64,000 nucleotides of DNA from Mycolicibacterium aurum (lineage in GTDB: Bacteria; Actinomycetota; Actinomycetes; Mycobacteriales; Mycobacteriaceae), in the NCBI GenBank assembly GCA_900078775.1, contig LT549889.1, positions 4,464,001 to 4,528,000 on the forward strand, in the 5' to 3' direction. The position numbers and the translations under genes are program-made. A model generated the notes under the pieces. That model saw nothing but the letters and a program-made list of their open reading frames with translations, was not told the origin of the DNA and did not search any database. Positions 51,009 through 58,712 of this stretch are shown here, in pieces (the stretch's first letter is position 1; each line of letters starts with the position of its first letter).

Positions 51009-52487
51009 TTAGCGGAAGTCCATCCAGTGCCCGTGCGGGGTCCAGCCCACGGCGAAGGGCAGTTCGACCTTGGCGACCGGGCCGGCGGACAGGTCTTCGG
51101 CGTTGAAGATCATGAAATCGGTGTGGCGTTCGTTGAAGTGCGACACCGGCGTGATCAGGTAACCGACTCCCTCGGGGGCATCCGGGGTGCGCGGCACGAA
51201 CACCGATTCGTACACACCGATCGGGCGGTCGTGCTTGATGGTGTAGCTGTCTTCCTTACCGGTGTGCACGTTGCGGCGCATGACGGTGTTCATCCGCATG
51301 CCGTCCTTGACCGGTTCGCCGGCGGTGTAGAAGCCCCATTCGTAGGGCTTGCCCCAGAACCGCTCGTCGATCTTGGGCAGCTCCACCGGGGTGTCGCTGA
51401 GGTGTTCGCTGGCCGCCCGCCCGGTCTGCAGGTCGAGCACCCAACGACCGACACGACTGGTGGATACCTGCCAGAACGGGATGAAGGGACCACCCGGACT
51501 GAAGAGTTCGTCGGTCATGAAGGGCGGCGCGTCGAAGATCGGTCCATCGAGCACGATCTTGCCGTCGATTTCGTTGGCCGACAGCGTGTGCATGATGTAC
51601 TCGGGCTCGAAATCGGCCTCGATCCACTGCACCGGACCGTCGATGTCATCACGACGGATCACCGCGATCACGGTCGGCAGACTGGTATCCCAGCCGTAGA
51701 TCCCGCGACCCTGGGCAATCCGCGCCCGGTCCTGCAGGAACGGCGCGAACGCCACGATGGCATAGTTCTCGGTGATCCACATATCGTGGGCGATCGCACA
51801 GTACGGACCGTCATCGAGATGCTTGGTGCGCACCACCCCGTCCAGGGTCACAACGTGCACGCTGACGAACGGCTTGCGGTCGCGGTAGGTGCAACTCCAC
51901 AGCTCCCCCTTCACGTCATCCCACTTCGGATGCGGCCCGAACGCACCGTCACCGAAGCACACCTTCTCGAACAGACCATCGGAGAGCTGGCTCGACCACG
52001 GGACGATTCCCTTGGTCTCCAGGGTGATCGGATCCAACGCGATAGGCGGGCAGCCCTGCTCCGAGAGCGCCAGCACCTCGCCGTTGAACGGCATCGCGTT
52101 GACCGCGCCGACACCCTGGGGAATGCCGGCGTTGTGCTCGTCGCGGATCGCGTCACCCAGGCCCCAGCCCCGCCAGTCACCGAACTCACCGTCGGCATAG
52201 GAGAACAACGACCGTCCGGCGCGCTCCTCGGCGACGAACTTCGGTGTGCGCACCCAACGGTTGCGGAACTCGACCTTGCCGTCGCGAAACACCAAGCCCT
52301 GCACCATGCCATCGATGGTGTAGACCGATTCGAGGCCCTGCTTGTTGGGCCGGCGCCAGGTCGGGCCGTTGCGGTAGAAACCGCCCTCCAACCCTTCGGG
52401 CAGTTCACCCGAGACGATGCAGTCTTCGATCGTGGCTTCAAAACGCATGGGCCGGAAGGGCCCGCGCTGATTCGCGGGAATACTCAT
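51009..52487 (-). CDS. Carotenoid cleavage oxygenase family, copy 2
   Basis: A 492-residue paralogue of copy 1, same length and the same four His ligands (residues 186, 234, 300, 485). Much of the DNA is identical in the two copies, including third positions; differences cluster at about residues 97-130 and 310-350 (IFDAPPFMTDELFSPGG in 2, IFNSPPFKTDEVFPPGG in 1), near the expected substrate tunnel. ATG 52487 (MSIPANQRGPF) is used. It has its own operator (site C) and terminator, so it is separately expressed. Recent duplication or gene conversion is likely. Confidence 0.88.
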   Translation of the reverse strand: MSIPANQRGPFRPMRFEATIEDCIVSGELPEGLEGGFYRNGPTWRRPNKQGLESVYTIDGMVQGLVFRDGKVEFRNRWVRTPKFVAEERAGRSLFSYADGEFGDWRGWGLGDAIRDEHNAGIPQGVGAVNAMPFNGEVLALSEQGCPPIALDPITLETKGIVPWSSQLSDGLFEKVCFGDGAFGPHPKWDDVKGELWSCTYRDRKPFVSVHVVTLDGVVRTKHLDDGPYCAIAHDMWITENYAIVAFAPFLQDRARIAQGRGIYGWDTSLPTVIAVIRRDDIDGPVQWIEADFEPEYIMHTLSANEIDGKIVLDGPIFDAPPFMTDELFSPGGPFIPFWQVSTSRVGRWVLDLQTGRAASEHLSDTPVELPKIDERFWGKPYEWGFYTAGEPVKDGMRMNTVMRRNVHTGKEDSYTIKHDRPIGVYESVFVPRTPDAPEGVGYLITPVSHFNERHTDFMIFNAEDLSAGPVAKVELPFAVGWTPHGHWMDFR

Positions 52488-52532
52488 AACGATCCGCCTT
52501 CGCTAGCGCAACGCAGCATCGACCGATGCCGG

Positions 52533-52564
52533 CTCCGTCGTCAATAGGATTATTGACGACGGAG
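52533..52564. promoter_or_regulatory. Palindrome site C, 14-bp arms
   Basis: CTCCGTCGTCAATA and its exact complement around GGAT, a 32-bp palindrome without mismatch, 46 bp upstream of carotenoid oxygenase copy 2. The core TCAATA-N4-TATTGA is shared with sites A, B, D and E; the outer arms are unique. Confidence 0.7.
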
Positions 52565-52603
52565 ACTCGGACTGTCAAGACCGCCGTCGGCCGCGCAAGC
52601 CGC

Positions 52604-53041
52604 TCAGTTCACTGGTGTCAGAACGAAAACCGGTATCTCTCGATCCGTATTACGCTGATAGTCAGCGTAATCGGGCCAGGCCAGCACCGCCCGTTCCCAC
52701 CAGAGCGCCTTTTCCGCACCGAGGACTTCCCGGGCGTCATAGTCGGCACTGACGGTTCCGTCCTGCAGCTCCACGCGGGGATTCTTCTTGACGTTGTGGT
52801 ACCAGACCGGATGTTTGGGTGCGCCACCCAATGAGGCGACGATCGCATAACGCCCGTCACACTCGACTCGCATCAGCGGAACTTTGCGCAATTTACCGGT
52901 CTTGGCACCCAAGCTGGTCAACAGGACCTCCCTCTTGCCTTTCAGCTCCGCGCCCCGAGTCCCGCCGGATTCCAGGTACTCCTCGGCGTTTTCACGGGCC
53001 CAGTCCCACGTGCATGGCTCATACTCTCCGACTAGTGGCAT
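52604..53041 (-). CDS. Deazaflavin (F420)-dependent nitroreductase family protein
   Basis: A 145-residue Ddn-like split-barrel protein. TSLGAKTGKLRKVPLMRVE and ASLGGAPKHPVWYHNVKKNP are the family motifs, the former contacting F420. Known members reduce quinones, enones or nitro compounds with F420H2; activity here is inferred. ATG 53041 (MPLVGEYEPCTWDWA) is chosen over 53119, which lacks family sequence. It lies between the carotenoid-oxygenase region and a LuxR-type regulator on the same strand. Confidence 0.87.
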   Translation of the reverse strand: MPLVGEYEPCTWDWARENAEEYLESGGTRGAELKGKREVLLTSLGAKTGKLRKVPLMRVECDGRYAIVASLGGAPKHPVWYHNVKKNPRVELQDGTVSADYDAREVLGAEKALWWERAVLAWPDYADYQRNTDREIPVFVLTPVN

Positions 53042-53128
53042 ACCGCGAGCATAGTGGCGGATTACCGCCCAGACCGGTGTTTCCCGATCAAACTCGTAAC
53101 GAGTATCGTTATGCACCAACGATTTACG

Positions 53129-53806
53129 TCATGCGATGAGTCCGAGTTGTTGAGCCCGACTCGCGGCTTCTGCCCGATTGCGTACGCCCAGTTTCCGATA
53201 GACAGCACTGGCGTGTTGCTTGACCGTCCACCGCGACAGGTTCAACCGTGTCGCCACCTCCGGATTGCTCAGTCCAGAGGCGACGTATTGCAGAACATCG
53301 AGCTCACGTTTCGACAGTCGGGTCGCGGCGACACTCGGCGGCTTGGGGAAGGCGCGACCGCCCTCCGCGACGCGTCTGATCGCGTCGACCATCGCCTCCG
53401 ACGGCATCAGCTTCGGCAGGGATGCCACGGCCCCGTGCTTCACGGCCAGTGCCGCCGACAGGGGTGCTTCCTCCGACATCAACACCACCTTGATCTCGGG
53501 CATCCGCTCAGCCAGCGTGCGGCACAGGGTGAAGCCGGACCGTTCCGCCAATGACGCACTGATCAAGACCAGTTGAGGCCGGCGGCGCTGCGCCACCTGC
53601 CAGGCGGCGGCCGCAGACGCCGCCACCAGGCAGGAGGCCACCCACGGCTGTCCCGCCAGGACCGCACGCACGCCCGCGCCCAGCAGTGGATGCTCCTCGA
53701 CCACCAGCACTCGTTGCGGCACAATGTGATCGAGTAACGGCGCGCCCGCGTCCTGTCCGGCGTCGAGCCGGCCGACCGAACCGGCATCGCGCCCTTCCGT
53801 GGACAT
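53129..53806 (-). CDS. LuxR-type response regulator, degenerate receiver
   Basis: A 225-residue regulator. The C-terminal HTH is ATRLSKRELDVLQYVASGLS then TRLNLSRWTVKQHASAVYRK. The N-terminal receiver-like domain (VLVVEEHPLLGAGVRAVLAG, PQLVLISASLAERSG) lacks the Asp phospho-acceptor pattern I would expect: the EE pair and the site LISASLAER show no clear Asp at the beta-3 end. It may be constitutive or controlled otherwise. No sensor kinase gene is nearby. ATG 53806 follows GGAAGGG. Its target is unknown. Confidence 0.82.
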   Translation of the reverse strand: MSTEGRDAGSVGRLDAGQDAGAPLLDHIVPQRVLVVEEHPLLGAGVRAVLAGQPWVASCLVAASAAAAWQVAQRRRPQLVLISASLAERSGFTLCRTLAERMPEIKVVLMSEEAPLSAALAVKHGAVASLPKLMPSEAMVDAIRRVAEGGRAFPKPPSVAATRLSKRELDVLQYVASGLSNPEVATRLNLSRWTVKQHASAVYRKLGVRNRAEAASRAQQLGLIA

Positions 53807-53823
53807 GGATATACCCTTCCTGA

Positions 53824-53858
53824 CGCGAGAGCCGCCGACTACGCCGACGGCTCTCGCG
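53824..53858 (-). terminator. Terminator hairpin of the Rieske operon
   Basis: CGCGAGAGCCG and its complement form an 11-bp perfect stem with a 13-nt loop, 14 bp after the stop of the alcohol dehydrogenase. No U-tract. It separates the operon from the LuxR gene. Confidence 0.65.
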
Positions 53859-53871
53859 CACCAAGCTGAAG

Positions 53872-54993
53872 TCAGTCGTCGTAGATGATGACGCCGCGTA
53901 GGTTCTTACCGTCCTTCATATCGCTGAAGGCCTGGTTGATGTCTTCGAGCCGGTAGGTCTGCGTGATGAGCTCGTCGAGCTTCAGCTTTCCACCGCGGTA
54001 CAGATCGCAGATCCGGGGCACGTCGTTGCGCGCGATGGTGTCGCCGTACAGCGAGCCTTGCAGTCGCTTGCCGGACATGGCCACCGAGAACAAGTTGATC
54101 TGGACGTCCATCTGTGTCGCCGGTGCCGCCGAGGTCAGCACCATCACCCCGCCGGGGCGGGTCATCGCTTCGGCACCGGCCAGCAGATCACCTTCCAGCA
54201 CGCCGACGGTGATGATCACCCGATGGGCTCCTTGGCCATTCGTCAGTTGCGCGAGGATGGGCGCAGCGTCCTCGATGCTGGCCACTGCGTGGGTGGCGCC
54301 GAATTCTTTGGCCTTGTCCCTCTTGAACGCCACCGGGTCGATCGCGATGATGTCGCGGGCGCCCTTGTGCACCGCCCCCTGGACCGCATTGATCCCGACT
54401 CCGCCGATGCCGAGGATGACGACGGTGTCACCCAACTGCATATCGGCCGCGTAGACCGACGAACCCCAACCGGTCGGCACCCCGCAGCCGATCAGGGCGG
54501 CCTTGTCCAACGGAATGTCCTTGCCGATCTTGGTGACCGAATTGAGCGGCGCGCACACGTACGGTGCGAACGTACCCAGGTAGGACATGCATCCCACACC
54601 CTGACCGCGCGCGTGCACGCGGTGCGTGCCGTCCGGTGCCACACCGCCCAGGATGCCGGCGCCGAGCACACACAGGTTGCCACGGCCGGACGCGCACAGT
54701 TCACAGTGTCCGCAGGCCGGCAGGAAGGACATCACCACGTGATCACCCACGGCAAGGTCGGTGACGCCGGGTCCCACCTCGACGATCACACCGGCGCCCT
54801 CATGGCCGCCGAGTAACGGGGCGAAGGGTATCGGGATCACACCGTCATCGAAATGGTTGTCGCTGTGGCAGATTCCCGAGGCGGCCAGCTTGACCAACAC
54901 CTCGTGCTGCTTGGGCGGGTCGATCTCGATCTCTTCGACGCTCCAGCCCGAATTGGTGCCCGGTTCCCAGAGCAATGCGCCTTTGGTCTTCAT
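53872..54993 (-). CDS. NDMA-dependent (mycofactocin-type) alcohol dehydrogenase
   Basis: A 373-residue zinc MDR alcohol dehydrogenase. ASGICHSDNHFDDG and GGHEGAGVIVEVG bind the catalytic Zn, CGHCELCASGRGNLC the structural Zn, and VILGIGGVGINAVQGAVHKG the nicotinamide cofactor. The sequence resembles the actinobacterial NDMA-dependent subfamily, whose NAD(H) is not exchanged and which passes electrons to mycofactocin. Assignment is by similarity; no mycofactocin genes are in the window. It is 28 bp after the aldehyde dehydrogenase gene in the operon starting at 57714. Confidence 0.87.
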   Translation of the reverse strand: MKTKGALLWEPGTNSGWSVEEIEIDPPKQHEVLVKLAASGICHSDNHFDDGVIPIPFAPLLGGHEGAGVIVEVGPGVTDLAVGDHVVMSFLPACGHCELCASGRGNLCVLGAGILGGVAPDGTHRVHARGQGVGCMSYLGTFAPYVCAPLNSVTKIGKDIPLDKAALIGCGVPTGWGSSVYAADMQLGDTVVILGIGGVGINAVQGAVHKGARDIIAIDPVAFKRDKAKEFGATHAVASIEDAAPILAQLTNGQGAHRVIITVGVLEGDLLAGAEAMTRPGGVMVLTSAAPATQMDVQINLFSVAMSGKRLQGSLYGDTIARNDVPRICDLYRGGKLKLDELITQTYRLEDINQAFSDMKDGKNLRGVIIYDD

Positions 54994-55021
54994 ACGGTTC
55001 TCCTCTGCCTGGAATCGCTTG

Positions 55022-56473
55022 TCACCACTGGATCATCTTGGTTTCGAGGTACGGTGCGATCCCTTCCGGACCGCCTTCGCGTCCGTGACCGGACTGCTTG
55101 AACCCACCGAACGGCTGGGACGCACAGACGGCGTGGCTGTTCACGAAGATCTGGCCGGTCCGGACCTCGCTGACCACACGCTTGGCGATCTGCTGGTCAT
55201 TGGTGTAGACCGACCCCGACAGCCCGTAGGGCGAATCGTTGGCAATGTCGATCGCCTCGTCGATGCTGCCGTAGGAGATCATCGAGATCACCGGACCGAA
55301 GATCTCTTCACGTGCAATCCGCATGCTGTTGTCGACGTCGGTGAACAGCGTGGGCTCCACATAGAACCCCTTGTCCAGATGCGCCGGTCGGCCGCCGCCA
55401 CAAGCGATCTTCGCACCTTCCTGGCGACCGATCTCGATGTAACTCTCCACCCGGTTGCGCTGGCGTTCCATCGCCAGCGGCCCCAGCATCGTCGCCGGAT
55501 CGAACGGGTCGCCGACCACCATCGCGCTCATGGCGAAGGCCATCGCATCGGCGAATTCCGCAGCGCGCGAACGGGGTACCAGCACCCGGGTCAGCGCCGC
55601 GCAGATCTGACCGGAGTGGCCGATGCCGCCGGCCAGCAGCGTCGGTAGCACATCACCGAGTTCGGCATCCTCGGCGATGATCGCCGCGGACTTGCCGCCG
55701 AGCTCGAGGGAGACCCGCGCGATGCGTTCACCGCACAGGCTCCCGACTCGTTTTCCGGCCTCGGTGCTTCCGGTGAAGGTGATCTTGTCCACGTCCGGAT
55801 GCCGGACGAGGTGTTCGCCGACCTCACGCCCGGCCGGGAGAACACTGACGACACCCTCGGGCACACCTGCCGCTTCCAGACATTCGGCCAGCATGTAGGT
55901 CGTGAGCGGCCCCTCCGGGGCCGGCTTCAGCACCACCGTGCAGCCGGCGGCCAACGCCGACCCCAGCTTCAATGCGGCGCCACCGACGGGCGCATTCCAC
56001 GGGATGATGGCGCCCACCACCCCGACCGGCTCGCGGACGATGCTGACATTGGCCTCGCCGTCGACGCGGTCCTCGACGAAGGCCACCTGCTCGTGCAATC
56101 GGGAGGCCTGCCGCAGCATCTGCACGGCCATCGCGTGCAGGGGTGCACCGAGTGCCACCGGGGCACCGATCTCGGCAGCGAACACCGAGGCGAACTCGGG
56201 CACCCGCTTCTCGACCTCGTCGGCGATCCGGTTCAGCAGGTGACCGCGTTCCTCCGGACTCGTCTTGCGCCAGGGCCCCGCGAACGCATCCCGGGCAGCG
56301 GCCACCGCACGGTCCACGTCTTCCGGTACGGGTTGCGGGACACGGGAGATGACCTCCTCCGTGCTGGGTGAGATCACCTCGATGTAGGTATCGCCGCTCG
56401 GCTGCACCCATTCCCCACCCACGTACAACTTCTCGAATGCGGGGACGGACTTCTGGTCCACTACTGACGTCAT
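55022..56473 (-). CDS. Aldehyde dehydrogenase (NAD(P)-dependent)
   Basis: A 483-residue ALDH. The cofactor motif is TFTGSTEAGKRVGSL, catalytic Glu is in LELGGKSAAII, and the nucleophile Cys is in GHSGQICAALTRVLV. C-terminal PFGGFKQSGHGREGGPEG is typical. It turns an aldehyde into an acid with NAD(P)+. It overlaps the Rieske oxygenase gene by 4 nt. In context it would oxidise aldehydes released by carotenoid-oxygenase cleavage; this is inferred from the shared operator. Confidence 0.92.
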   Translation of the reverse strand: MTSVVDQKSVPAFEKLYVGGEWVQPSGDTYIEVISPSTEEVISRVPQPVPEDVDRAVAAARDAFAGPWRKTSPEERGHLLNRIADEVEKRVPEFASVFAAEIGAPVALGAPLHAMAVQMLRQASRLHEQVAFVEDRVDGEANVSIVREPVGVVGAIIPWNAPVGGAALKLGSALAAGCTVVLKPAPEGPLTTYMLAECLEAAGVPEGVVSVLPAGREVGEHLVRHPDVDKITFTGSTEAGKRVGSLCGERIARVSLELGGKSAAIIAEDAELGDVLPTLLAGGIGHSGQICAALTRVLVPRSRAAEFADAMAFAMSAMVVGDPFDPATMLGPLAMERQRNRVESYIEIGRQEGAKIACGGGRPAHLDKGFYVEPTLFTDVDNSMRIAREEIFGPVISMISYGSIDEAIDIANDSPYGLSGSVYTNDQQIAKRVVSEVRTGQIFVNSHAVCASQPFGGFKQSGHGREGGPEGIAPYLETKMIQW

Positions 56474-57714
56474 CGACTGCTCCTCTGGGCGGTTGGTGCG
56501 GGTTGGTCAGGATTCGGGCGCCCGGTGGCACGGGCCAGACTGCGGTGCATCTCGGTGACCGAGGGCTCGTTCTCACCGATGAGCAGGCTGTCACGGAGCC
56601 CGCTGTGCAGCCCCGCGTTGATGCCGGACACCTGCGCGTAGTCCTCCTCGGCAAGTGCGATCCGGGCCCCTTCGTAGAAGGGACCGATCGCGGCTCGCTC
56701 GTCGGGGGACATGTCGGCGGGCAACATGATGCGGTTGTCGGTCAACTGTTGATTCGGTTGGCGGCCCGGAAACACCCGCGTGACGAAGCGGATCCCGACG
56801 AAATCCGGCGCGGTGATGATGGTGTTGGGCCACAGGTAGAGCACGGTGTTGTACGGGGCGGCGTCCAGGCCGTCGAGCACCTTCTCGACATCGGGCGCCG
56901 CGGCCATCTCGGTGACCGCGTTCATCGACCAGGTGGTCCGAAGGTGTTGCCCGTCCGGCCCGAACGCGTCATGGGTGGACAGGTTGCCGATGAACGACGG
57001 GGCCAGGGTCCGGGCATGCACCGTCTTGACGTGGTAACTCTCCAGGTAGCCGCACAGGGCCACTTTCCAGTTGACGTCGTGCGGCAGGCTCTGCAGCTCT
57101 TCGACGGCGAAGGTATCGAGGTCGCACATCTGCAGTTGAGCGGCGAAGTCGCCGAGAAACGCGTCGATGTCCATCGCGACCGCCGGGTCGAGCAGCACGA
57201 AGATCAGCCCGTGCCGTTCCGCGCAGGGCAGCTCTACCAAACCGTTGTCACAGAGGGCGATATCGCCGAATTTGCCGGGCTGGGTCACCGAGAGTAGTTC
57301 CCCGGCCGGGCTGTAGGTCCAGGCGTGGTAGGAGCAGCTGATCCGCTTCTGGATCTCACCGGCGCCCTCCAGCAGCTTGGCCCCGCGGTGTGAACACGAG
57401 TTCAGGAAGGCCTTGACCGACCCGTCATCCTGACGGACCAGCAGCACCGGTACGTCCTGCAGCAACTCGGTGCGATATGTCCGCGGCCCGGGCAACTCAC
57501 CGGACAGTGCGGCCACCAGCGGCACCGTGCACAACAACGCGCGTTCGGCCGTCGCCACGTCGGGATCGCGATACTCGCCGGCAGGCACCACACGGGCGCC
57601 GTCGGCGTGTCTGTCCGTGGTGCCGGCCCGCACATGCTCGATATGGCGCCGTGTCAGTGCCCGGCGCGTCAGTTCCGCGAACTCACCGGCGTTCGTTGCG
57701 GACTCGATGGTCAT
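56470..57714 (-). CDS. Rieske non-heme iron oxygenase, alpha subunit
   Basis: A 414-residue ring-hydroxylating oxygenase. The [2Fe-2S] Rieske site is Cys107/His109 (CSHRGAKLL) and Cys127/His130 (CSYHAW); the mononuclear Fe site is NWKVALCGYLESYHVKTVH with His228 and His233. There is no beta subunit gene here, so it may be homo-oligomeric (alpha3 type). No reductase gene is adjacent; a ferredoxin gene is divergent at 57869. ATG 57714 is used. Promoter and palindrome D lie directly upstream. Substrate unknown, probably hydroxylated or demethylated by O2 activation. Confidence 0.92.
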   Translation of the reverse strand: MTIESATNAGEFAELTRRALTRRHIEHVRAGTTDRHADGARVVPAGEYRDPDVATAERALLCTVPLVAALSGELPGPRTYRTELLQDVPVLLVRQDDGSVKAFLNSCSHRGAKLLEGAGEIQKRISCSYHAWTYSPAGELLSVTQPGKFGDIALCDNGLVELPCAERHGLIFVLLDPAVAMDIDAFLGDFAAQLQMCDLDTFAVEELQSLPHDVNWKVALCGYLESYHVKTVHARTLAPSFIGNLSTHDAFGPDGQHLRTTWSMNAVTEMAAAPDVEKVLDGLDAAPYNTVLYLWPNTIITAPDFVGIRFVTRVFPGRQPNQQLTDNRIMLPADMSPDERAAIGPFYEGARIALAEEDYAQVSGINAGLHSGLRDSLLIGENEPSVTEMHRSLARATGRPNPDQPAPTAQRSSR

Positions 57715-57722
57715 GCCGGGCT

Positions 57723-57752
57723 ACGCTACCGTCCCTCGGCAACGTCCGTCAA
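57723..57752 (-). promoter_or_regulatory. Leftward promoter of the Rieske operon
   Basis: Minus strand TTGACG (57752-57747) inside palindrome D, 18 nt, TAGCGT (57728-57723). ATG 57714 is about 8 nt after the -10, so the transcript may be leaderless. Confidence 0.5.
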
Positions 57753-57768
57753 TAGCGCTATTGACGGA
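57745..57768. promoter_or_regulatory. Palindrome site D, Rieske/ferredoxin divergent region
   Basis: TCCGTCAATA and TATTGACGGA, perfect 10-bp arms around the self-complementary GCGC. It overlaps the leftward -35 hexamer and lies 101 bp before the ferredoxin start (57869). Core is identical to sites A, B and C. Confidence 0.75.
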
Positions 57769-57868
57769 GGTCGGCAGGGCCTGCTTGGATCCACTCCGGC
57801 ACTTTCGCCACGTCCCACGGCGCATCACGCGACGGCCCCGATCCATCCGAACAGGAGTGCAGCGTCTC

Positions 57869-58063
57869 ATGAAGATCCGACTCGATCGCACCAAGTGCCA
57901 GGCACACGGCCTCTGTTACGCAATCAATCCCGAGCTCTTTCCGATCGACGACGAGGGATACTCGACACTGACCGAACACGTGCTTGCGCCGAGTGAGGAG
58001 CAGGACGCGCGCGCCGCAGTGGCGGCCTGCCCCGAAGATGCGCTCGCCATCCGCGCGGATTGA
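57869..58063 (+). CDS. [3Fe-4S]/[4Fe-4S] ferredoxin, CxxHxxC type
   Basis: A 64-residue ferredoxin, MKIRLDRTKCQAHGLCYAIN then AACPEDALAI. The cluster motif is CQAHGLC...CP, where His replaces the usual middle Cys, as in the mycobacterial CxxHxxC(x)nCP ferredoxins that mostly serve P450s. ATG 57869 is used; the frame upstream is open to 57470 but antisense to the Rieske gene. Here it probably feeds the Rieske oxygenase across the divergent promoter D. The reductase is not encoded here. Confidence 0.9.
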   Translation: MKIRLDRTKCQAHGLCYAINPELFPIDDEGYSTLTEHVLAPSEEQDARAAVAACPEDALAIRAD

Positions 58064-58093
58064 CCGCCGCGCCGCCTTCCATCCGCCGGCAAA

Positions 58094-58117
58094 CCTGTCA
58101 ATAGATGCATTGACAGG
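58094..58117. promoter_or_regulatory. Palindrome site E before SnoaL gene
   Basis: CCTGTCAATA and CATTGACAGG around GATG, 10-bp arms with one mismatch. Right arm contains TTGACA (58110-58115), 18 nt, TATCTT (58134-58139): a good rightward promoter for the SnoaL-like gene at 58218. Confidence 0.7.
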
Positions 58118-58217
58118 CTGTGACGGCCGCCGTTATCTTCGTGGAGTTCTGCCAGCTGCATCGAAGCCTAGTGCGTCTGCGCACCACACCACCACGTGTT
58201 GAGAAGAAAGGCCCGCC

Positions 58218-58628
58218 ATGTCCGAAGCCGAAAACCGTGAGTTCGTCCGCGGGCTCTACGCCGCTGTAGCCGAAGGCAACGTTGCGCCACTGTTCGCCGC
58301 GATGGACGAGGACTTCGTCACCTACCAGGCTGAATCGCTTCCCTACGGTGGCGAGCACCGTGGCCTGGAGGCCAACCAGCGGATGGTGGAGTCCATCTCC
58401 CGCTATCTCGACTTTGCCAGCCTCAAGATGGACCATTTCCTCGCCGGCGGCGACCTGGTACTGGCCCTGGGCACCGTGGTGTGGCGGGGACTGGATGGCG
58501 ATCAGGCCATCACCATGCCACTCGGCGAGATATGGGAGGTCCGCGACGGCCGCCTCATCTCATCACGCCCGTTCTACCTCGACACCGCAACAATGCTGGC
58601 CCCGCCCGCGAAAGCTTCTGTGGTATAA
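58218..58628 (+). CDS. SnoaL/NTF2-like protein
   Basis: A 136-residue cone-fold protein: EFVRGLYAAVAEGNVAPLFA, DEDFVTYQAESLPYGGEHRG, ALGTVVWRGLDGDQAITMPL. These proteins isomerise or hydrate hydrophobic substrates, or only bind them. ATG 58218 follows GAAGAAAGG. It is under palindrome E, so co-regulated with the Rieske operon and the carotenoid oxygenases. It is followed by a terminator hairpin. Confidence 0.83.
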   Translation: MSEAENREFVRGLYAAVAEGNVAPLFAAMDEDFVTYQAESLPYGGEHRGLEANQRMVESISRYLDFASLKMDHFLAGGDLVLALGTVVWRGLDGDQAITMPLGEIWEVRDGRLISSRPFYLDTATMLAPPAKASVV

Positions 58629-58647
58629 CTGCTTTCGCCTCAGCGTC

Positions 58648-58677
58648 GCCCCGCCTGCTCAGTCCTGCAGGCGGGGC
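58648..58677. terminator. Terminator hairpin after SnoaL gene
   Basis: GCCCCGCCTG and CAGGCGGGGC form a 10-bp stem with a 10-nt loop, 20 bp after the SnoaL stop and 36 bp before the end of the convergent CAP gene; CTTTTCC follows on the plus strand. It may serve both strands. Confidence 0.6.
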
Positions 58678-58712
58678 TGACCTTTTCCGGACCGTCGAGA
58701 CACGGCCACGCG

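Noticed and set aside
48312..52547. Long plus-strand open frames (825 and 563 codons) over the carotenoid oxygenases
   Set aside because: Antisense to strongly supported genes with His-ligand motifs; high GC third positions keep the opposite frame open. The two frames resemble each other only because the genes beneath are duplicates.
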